A program made the translations under genes and the position numbers. The notes below the pieces were generated by a model. It made no database searches and was not told the origin of the DNA. It was given only the letters and a program-made list of their open reading frames with translations. Shown in pieces: positions 59,401-64,000 of a stretch of 64,000 bases of DNA (position 1 is the first letter of the stretch; the number at the start of each line of letters is the position of its first letter). The stretch lies in NCBI GenBank assembly GCA_963711465.1, contig CAVQEG010000003.1, positions 292,104 through 356,103 on the forward strand, given 5' to 3'. Source of the DNA: CAVQEG01 sp963711465 (GTDB taxonomy: Bacteria > Bacteroidota > Ignavibacteria > OLB7).

Positions 59401-59742
59401 CTGCTCGAGCAGGCGCGGGAGATCGCGACCGAATCCATCGCGATCTCCGAGGAGCTCGCCAAGCCCGATACGCTGTTCACCGCGAAGCTGCTTCTGGCAC
59501 GCATCGATGCCGGCGAAGGCAGCCCCGACACCGCCCGTGCCCGCCTCCGTCGGATGCTGCAGCGGACCAATGATGACGTCGAATCCGCCGAGGCCCACTA
59601 CTGGCTCTGGAAGCTCGCACTCGATCGTGATGTCGATCATCGTGCCAGTGCCGAACGACTCTTTGCCGACCTCCTCGCGCGCGGCCCACACGCCGAGGTG
59701 CGCAGGCGTCTGGAAGAACTTCAGAGCGCGCGATCGACGTGA
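56482..59742 (+). CDS. STAND-type AAA NTPase with long TPR array (copy B)
   Basis: A protein of 1086 residues starting MIVSRPELATLHDLFDRV, which aligns with copy A from the first residue; a longer in-frame start is rejected for this reason. Walker A VTGEPGIGKSTLVEEF (near 30) and Walker B VVVFLDDLQWADASS (near 221) match copy A almost exactly. About nine to ten TPRs of 40 residues follow (about 600-960; AVGNIGNVYSQRGDYDRALESYRQKL, GNMGNVYLNQGLFDQALANYEQQ). The last 150 residues (PEYLRNRVP, KPDTLFTAKLLLARIDAGEG, AEAHYWLWKLALDRDVDHR, RRLEEL) are shared with the third gene and only partly with copy A. Probably a cytoplasmic signalling or defence switch. Confidence 0.85.
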   Translation: MIVSRPELATLHDLFDRVVDTGNGTTVFVTGEPGIGKSTLVEEFLGRCDQTSDGNVLTGIGRCSDMDGISRGFLPWKEALIELDADRAAGSDPARKQSLKTLIKTLFDESGSDWIQNIPQIGEISAAILDTARAIQRASTVTTSSDGPHEASFRERLLYVVGECAGTWLGAIPVVGGLAEAVFKTSQVLATNRGKLQLNRQEDFFELVMHRLRTLSADRPVVVFLDDLQWADASSLTLFQYLAKNLHDAPYRLLLIGTYRPEDIRQGRRNPHTGDVQRHPLVEKINTLNRYGASTDIMLGRFDRTRMHAYVDARLPGHHLEDGFIDELLRISDGNILFIQELLSNLIEREFITEVDHQWRLVHPVDYSRLPGTIEGVISERYDRVGAALRDLLMVAAVEGEEFALEIVESILQEPRIQLHRQLDALINGHAMVRRSSTTYEKLSHVYEFTHRLVQKYIYYSIDEGYRRDLHRLIAETLRMMLDADQLRPWSSRYGFHLGVGFGILDEDRRVIVDQHSLASVDGGPDRVRELLAIDRELADTQIATYTNAEAVMMCDEVLQLARALGDRRTTMEFLGKKAGVLELTGEWDEADDLQRQRLSLADESGAHDHRADAHLGLARLMRLRGEYENTLAELARAQEIYADLDDQKGLSNTLDTMGDVYFNRGEYARAQEAYRRREQICRHRNDRDGLAGATIDLGSVHFALAEFDQALQCFGIGEEIARERGNRDLLKLAVGNIGNVYSQRGDYDRALESYRQKLQISEEIGDRRGVATSYGYMGVVYKNRGLNEQALECYRRQLQISRHLGDRQSVAIVVGNMGNVYLNQGLFDQALANYEQQRQIADELGDRGSTAFAVGNMGLVFMSLGEYERALQSLQRKLDICRELGDRQGAAFAVGNMGEVYTQRRQYSEALSCFEDALEEHRAIGFRAGPLYWLQGIARVILDVLASEVVVPEYLRNRVPGFDADDVGWRKRLLEQAREIATESIAISEELAKPDTLFTAKLLLARIDAGEGSPDTARARLRRMLQRTNDDVESAEAHYWLWKLALDRDVDHRASAERLFADLLARGPHAEVRRRLEELQSARST

Positions 59743-59790
59743 GCATCGTCGAGGCAGGCCGGGGCGCGCCCTCCACCGTATTGCCGATAG

Positions 59791-59821
59791 ACGTGGGGGG
59801 ACGCGAGCCGCTTCCCCACGT
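59791..59821 (+). terminator. Terminator-like hairpin between STAND copies B and C
   Basis: ACGTGGGG (59791-59798) and CCCCACGT (59814-59821) form a perfect 8-bp stem 49 bp after the stop of copy B. There is no T-run. If active, the third STAND gene needs its own promoter. Confidence 0.45.
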
Positions 59822-59932
59822 TCCCTGCCACGGCGCCAGCCGCCGTATCAGAAACGCGCCGACCAGATGTGCGACGCAGGACTCGATCATGGCGTTTGAA
59901 CCATAGAATTCCACTTCTCAACCGCAAATCCC

Positions 59933-62900
59933 GTGGCCACCTCCAACGAACTCCGCGTCTTCATCTCCAGCACCTTCCGCGATCTGCAGGAGGAACGCGA
60001 ACACCTGGTGAAGAAGATCTTCCCGGAGATCCGCGCGCTCTGTCGCCAGCGGGGCATCCGCTTCACGGAAGTCGATCTGCGCTGGGGACTCACCGAGGAG
60101 AACGTCGCGCTCGGCCGGGTGATCACCACGTGCCTGGAGGAAGTCGACAAGTGCCGACCGTACTTCATCGGCATCACCGGAGAGCGCTACGGATTCATCC
60201 CGACCTACATCGATATCCAGAAGGATCCGTCGCTGCTGGAACGGTTCCCGTGGATCGAAGATGCCGCCATCGAGGAGCTGTCGATCACCGAGATGGAAGC
60301 ACGGTACGGTGTGCTCGACCCGTCGGTGGCTCCGGCACAAACGGCTGCATCGATACCACAGAACCGCGCCCGCTTCTACTTCCGTCGCCATCGCGCCAGT
60401 CTCGACGATGCGTCGGATACCAGCGAAGAACGCCAGCGGCTGGAGGCCTACCAGCAGCGCATCCGCGACGCAGACGCGAGCGTCGAACACTTCCGCGATC
60501 CGGTTTCGCTCGGCGAACTGATCTATGACGATCTGATCGAGATCATCAGGAGCGACTTCGCCGATGCAAAACCACCAACGCCGCTGGAGGAGGAACGGGC
60601 GCGCCACGAGGCCTTCGCCCTGAGCCGCCGTCGCGCCTACATCGCCAACCCTCGGTATCTCAAACGGCTGAACGAACACGTCGCCTCGGATGAACCACCG
60701 CTGGTGGTGTACGCCGAGAGCGGGTCGGGGAAGAGTTCGCTCTTCGCCTTCTGGGCCGAACAGTATCGACGCAAGCATCGGGACGCACAGGTGATCGAGC
60801 ACTACGTGGGCATCGGCGCGACCTCGAGCGATCACTACGCGATCATCCAGCACCTGTGCATGGAGATCAAGGAGCGGTTCGCACGCGAGGAGGAGATCCC
60901 GACGACGCCGGAGGAGTTGCAGAAGGCGTTCGGCCAATGGCTCGGCTATGCCGACCACGCACTGAAGAAGAACGACGAGCACATGGTGGTGATACTCGAC
61001 GGACTCAATCAGTTGCAGGGCAGCGCGCTCAACCTGCGATGGATACCGCCCACGATCGCACCGTCGATTCGCCTGATCCTCAGCTCGACGGTGGAGGGGA
61101 CACTGGTCGAACTGGAGCAGCGCGGATGGAAACGTCTCGGCATGCAGGCGCTCGACGAGGCGGAGCGCGAGGCAGTGGTGGTTCGGTATCTGGCCGAGTA
61201 TCGCAAGTCGCTGAACGCCGAACAGATCAGGCGCATCGCGGGCGACTACAAGTGCGGACACCCGCTGTTTCTGAAGACGCTGCTGGAGGAACTTCGACTG
61301 GTCGGGCAGCATGAGCTTCTCGACGAACGAATCAGCGGCTATCTGGAATCGACGGGCACGGAGGACCTGTTCCAGCGCGTGCTGGAGCGACTCGAGGATG
61401 ATTATTCGCAGCGGGCGGTGCGCGATGTCATGTCGCTGCTGTGGGCAAGTCGCAGCGGTCTCGACGAACGAGAACTCTCCGAGGTGAGCGGACTTGCCCG
61501 CCTGAAGATTGCCACGATGATCGCGGGGCTGGACTACCATCTGGTGAGGAAGGAGGGACGGCTGACGTTCTTCCACGACTATCTGCGGCGTGCGGTGGAG
61601 AAGCGGTATCTGAGCGACGAACAGAACAGGCAGCGGACGCACGCGCGCCTCGGCGCGTACTTCGAGCAAGCTGAATTGAACGAGCGTACCGCGAGTGAGC
61701 GGATGTGGCAGTACGCGCAGGCCGGCGACGACGCGAAGCTGATCGAGACGCTGGCAAACGTGGACGTACTGCAATTGCTGTATTCCGATGCAGGTGCGAA
61801 CGAGGTGTTGGCGCAGTGGTCGCGTCTGCGGGAGTCGGGACACGACCCGGAAGCGATTTATCGGCGGAGCATCGAGCAGGCAAGCGGTGGCGAAGCGGCG
61901 CAACGGGTGAACGTCCGGTCGGTCGTGGCGGGCGTCCTCGAGCGGCTCGGCCTCTGGGGAGGTGCGATCGAGATTCAGCGGAGCATGCTGGAGGAGGCGA
62001 CGCAAAGCGATCTGGAGAAGGAGGCGGCCGCGTCGGAACTGGCGCTCGGTCGGTTGCTAACGTCGCGCGGCAACTACGAGGAAGCGCGTGATCGTATCGA
62101 ACGAGCCATGCGCATGTACGAGAATTCGGGTGACCGACTCGGGGTAGCGAGAGCAGCCCACGACCTCGCTTCGCTCCTATACCGGCAGGGGGAACTCGAT
62201 CATGCACTGGAACTCGTGTTGCGGTCCATGGAGATCCGCGAACAATTGGGCGACCGACGCAGCATCGCCTCGACCCTGCGCGGCGTGGCTGCGATCTACT
62301 ATCATCGTGGGAAGTACGAGCGCGCGATGGAATACATGCAGCGCGAGTTGTCGATTTTCGAGGAATTGGGTGACCTCGATGGAATGGCCGGAGTCTACGG
62401 CAACATGGGGGCTATCCACGCAGATCGGGACAAACACGACCTGGCGCTGCAAGCATATCGGCGTTCGCTGTCGAAGGCTGAGGAGTTGGGTGACCTGGCG
62501 AGAATTGGACTCGTCAATGGCAATATCGGACTGGTCTACCTCAAGCTGGGCCAGTCCGCACGTGCAATGGAGTGCTTTCAAACGAAGCTGGCCCTCGCTG
62601 AGCAGATGGGAGACCGCCTTGGCGTTGCCGATTCCAACAACTATCTGGGCATGGCGTATCACGGCATCGGCGAGATCGACAAGTCGTTGGAGTGCTACAG
62701 TCGCAAGCTGGCAATCGATGAAGAATTGGGAGATGTCCGTGGAAGTGGAATTGCGCTCGGCAACGTGAGTTCGATATACGTCGAGCGTGGAGAGTACGAC
62801 CGTGCGCTCGAGTGCTATGCACGGGCTACCGTGGCCCACCGTACGGTTGATTACCCGTACGGCCTCACCTACTGGCTCTCGGGAACAGCGGGGATACTGC

Positions 62901-63331
62901 TCAGGATCGTGCAGACGGCCGATTCGATGCCCGAGTACCTGCCGACGTATGTTCCCGATGCAACGGAATCGAACTGGCGGCGATCGTCGCTGGATGTTGC
63001 CCGGGAGAACGCCGAAGAATGCAAGCGGATATCGGCCGAACTGCAGAAGCCCGACACACTTCGCACGAGCACTGTCGTACTTGCACGATTGGATGCGGAG
63101 GAGGGAAATGCCGACGCCGCCCGTGCGGGATTGACGGAGTTGATGAGCAGGGCGCGCAGCGAGTCGGACCGCGCCAATTGCCACTACTGGTTGTGGAAAC
63201 TGGAGCTCGATCCGGACGTCGACCATCGCGGCGAAGCCGAGCGATTGTACCACGCCTCGATGGAGACAAATCCGGACGACCATTCCAGACAACGGCTCGA
63301 AGAGCTGCGCTCGGACGGAGAGGCCTCGTGA
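59933..63331 (+). CDS. DUF4062-NACHT/STAND-TPR protein (copy C)
   Basis: A protein of 1132 residues starting with GTG. Residues about 5-110 are DUF4062 (LRVFISSTFRDLQEEREHL, FTEVDLRWGLTEE, CRPYFIGITGERYGFIP). A NACHT/STAND NTPase follows (about 230-560) with Walker A VVYAESGSGKSSLFAFW (near 260) and Walker B MVVILDGLNQL (near 350). TPRs span about 690-965 (AIYYHRGKYERAMEYMQREL). The C-terminal module (965-1132) is shared with copy B: MPEYLPTYVP, KPDTLRTSTVVLARLDAEEG, ANCHYWLWKLELDPDVDHRGEAERL. The order DUF4062-NACHT-TPR is that of animal nephrocystin-3-like and bacterial STAND proteins. A role in signalling or anti-phage defence is inference only. Confidence 0.87.
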   Translation: MATSNELRVFISSTFRDLQEEREHLVKKIFPEIRALCRQRGIRFTEVDLRWGLTEENVALGRVITTCLEEVDKCRPYFIGITGERYGFIPTYIDIQKDPSLLERFPWIEDAAIEELSITEMEARYGVLDPSVAPAQTAASIPQNRARFYFRRHRASLDDASDTSEERQRLEAYQQRIRDADASVEHFRDPVSLGELIYDDLIEIIRSDFADAKPPTPLEEERARHEAFALSRRRAYIANPRYLKRLNEHVASDEPPLVVYAESGSGKSSLFAFWAEQYRRKHRDAQVIEHYVGIGATSSDHYAIIQHLCMEIKERFAREEEIPTTPEELQKAFGQWLGYADHALKKNDEHMVVILDGLNQLQGSALNLRWIPPTIAPSIRLILSSTVEGTLVELEQRGWKRLGMQALDEAEREAVVVRYLAEYRKSLNAEQIRRIAGDYKCGHPLFLKTLLEELRLVGQHELLDERISGYLESTGTEDLFQRVLERLEDDYSQRAVRDVMSLLWASRSGLDERELSEVSGLARLKIATMIAGLDYHLVRKEGRLTFFHDYLRRAVEKRYLSDEQNRQRTHARLGAYFEQAELNERTASERMWQYAQAGDDAKLIETLANVDVLQLLYSDAGANEVLAQWSRLRESGHDPEAIYRRSIEQASGGEAAQRVNVRSVVAGVLERLGLWGGAIEIQRSMLEEATQSDLEKEAAASELALGRLLTSRGNYEEARDRIERAMRMYENSGDRLGVARAAHDLASLLYRQGELDHALELVLRSMEIREQLGDRRSIASTLRGVAAIYYHRGKYERAMEYMQRELSIFEELGDLDGMAGVYGNMGAIHADRDKHDLALQAYRRSLSKAEELGDLARIGLVNGNIGLVYLKLGQSARAMECFQTKLALAEQMGDRLGVADSNNYLGMAYHGIGEIDKSLECYSRKLAIDEELGDVRGSGIALGNVSSIYVERGEYDRALECYARATVAHRTVDYPYGLTYWLSGTAGILLRIVQTADSMPEYLPTYVPDATESNWRRSSLDVARENAEECKRISAELQKPDTLRTSTVVLARLDAEEGNADAARAGLTELMSRARSESDRANCHYWLWKLELDPDVDHRGEAERLYHASMETNPDDHSRQRLEELRSDGEAS

Positions 63332-63480
63332 ATTTGTTCCACGACCTCCGCGTCTTGATCAGACATACCGTATGAGCCGTAGCGCTCGACTTCGGGATTC
63401 TTCATTGCCACCCGACTCTCACGACGTTGCGAGTAACTCCCTTGAATGCAGACAGCGCATCCCTAAAGCGTGGCGATCCT

Positions 63481-63579
63481 CCTGCGGAACGCGAGGACCT
63501 CGCCTTCGAGGCCAGGTTCAGCGACGCCGAGGCGGAGCTGTTGCTGCGTGGACTGATTCCCGAGGTAATGGAGGACAAT
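63481..63579 (+). pseudogene. Fragment of an unknown protein (AELLLRGLIPE motif)
   Basis: The frame reads PAEREDLAFEARFSDAEAEL then LLLRGLIPEVMEDN, resembling the N-terminal part of a small family of bacterial proteins in which this motif is followed by an aromatic-rich domain. That domain is missing, and the frame instead continues into the remains of an hsdR gene in the wrong frame. The fragment is therefore non-functional. Confidence 0.5.
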
Positions 63580-63581
63580 AG

Positions 63582-63772
63582 CCTGCGCGTGCGCATCCGG
63601 CGCTGGCGAACCCGCTGGACAAATTCGAGCTGGGATTCGCAAGCTGATCGAGGACCTGATGATCGAGCGCATGGGCGAGAACGACGCGATCGTCACGCGC
63701 TACATGGCCGACAAGGAATTCCAGGGCTCGGCCTTCCCGATCCTGGCGCGGGAGATATTCGAGGCGGTGCGG
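63582..63772 (+). pseudogene. Remnant of a type I restriction enzyme R subunit (HsdR) C-terminus
   Basis: The sequence encodes HPALANPLDKFELG, then, after the loss of one base at about 63633-63635, IRKLIEDLMIERMGEND and AIVTRYMADKEFQGSAFPIL AREIFEAVR. This is the C-terminal block of HsdR. A stop (TAG, 63579-63581) precedes it in frame. No helicase, HsdM or HsdS sequence remains in the window, so this is a short fossil. Confidence 0.75.
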
Positions 63773-63785
63773 GGGCGGGCGGGGA

Positions 63786-63986
63786 ATGTTGACGGCGAGC
63801 TCCCGCTCTCAAACTCTCGTGAAACTCGAACCGATCGGACCTCGGAGGAAATTCTTCTGGGATCGTTCAAATGACGACGAACTCGTCGAACTGTCGAAGA
63901 CGATGTCGACCCGCGAACTCTCCGCGAAATACGGCGTCCAACCCTATCTGATCCGTGAGCATCAGAAGCGGTTGAAGCTGCGGTAG
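63786..63986 (+). CDS. Small HTH-like protein or 3' gene remnant
   Basis: A frame of 66 residues whose last 45 (KFFWDRSNDDELVELSKTMS, then TRELSAKYGVQPYLIREHQKRLKLR) form a plausible helix-turn-helix. The first 20 residues look arbitrary and I see no good ribosome-binding site, so this may be the tail of a truncated gene in the same decayed region. The function is unknown. Confidence 0.4.
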   Translation: MLTASSRSQTLVKLEPIGPRRKFFWDRSNDDELVELSKTMSTRELSAKYGVQPYLIREHQKRLKLR

Positions 63987-64000
63987 GGGGGCACATCGAA

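Noticed and set aside
63582..63772. An active type I restriction system
   Set aside because: Only a frameshifted C-terminal piece of HsdR is present; there is no HsdM, HsdS or motor domain in the window.

Overview
The window is GC-rich (a little over 60% by eye) and gene-dense. It most likely comes from a Bacteroidota/Chlorobiota-type (FCB) bacterium. Three secreted proteins end in type IX secretion (T9SS) type A sorting domains (PNP motif plus a GTYxxRx-like strand). At least four promoters fit the Bacteroidota pattern TTG-N19-21-TAnnTTTG/TTGG rather than the sigma-70 pattern, and Shine-Dalgarno sequences are weak. I found no rRNA, tRNA, tmRNA, SRP RNA, RNase P RNA or CRISPR array.

Layout. 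1-13 kb: housekeeping and metabolism. It holds a cut-off response regulator, an FRG-domain protein, a deoxyhypusine synthase-family protein, a secreted sugar dehydrogenase, an enoyl-CoA hydratase and a DUF58 protein. A leftward run follows (PTS IIA, hisS, histidine kinase, purM), then a phosphohexomutase and dprA. 13-26 kb: class I aldolase, a Spy-like periplasmic protein, agmatinase-family protein, MFS transporter, sirtuin, glycosyltransferase, an NtrC-type regulator, an unidentified structured ncRNA of about 210 nt with its own promoter and intrinsic terminator, an OmpA/PD40 protein, a two-lipoyl-domain E2 and lipA. 26-31 kb: a DEAD-box helicase with an apparent 5' frameshift, a lipoprotein, a TauE-type exporter and a serine hydrolase fused to TPRs.

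31-38.7 kb: a complete histidine operon in the order yerC-like regulator, hisG, D, C, B, H, A, F, IE, mostly with ATGA-type overlaps. Three copies of a CTTTACC-N3-RNACAG box lie at the regulator and hisG promoters and are good candidates for the operator of the TrpR-family regulator. metZ, an OsmC protein, a small metalloprotease, an iron permease-like protein and Kup follow.

43.5-44.7 kb: a repeat-rich patch (G-run repeats, REP-like hairpins, a 139-bp direct repeat and 29-bp tandem units) next to an IS200-like single-domain HUH transposase, resembling a REP/RAYT locus. 44.9-48.4 kb: a two-gene surface operon, a fibre-like protein with an internal 131-residue duplication and a T9SS protein. 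48.7-53 kb: rapA and another T9SS cargo.

53-63.3 kb: three large co-directional STAND-type NTPases with TPR arrays (896, 1086 and 1132 residues), a 94-residue ABM-like protein between the first two and a decayed DUF4062 start upstream of the second. The first two share their NTPase half; the last two share a C-terminal module. This recombining family is the most system-like accessory locus here, plausibly signalling or defence, but its function is unknown. The window ends in a gene graveyard with a frameshifted HsdR C-terminus. Across the whole window GAATTC is roughly ten times more frequent than base composition predicts.
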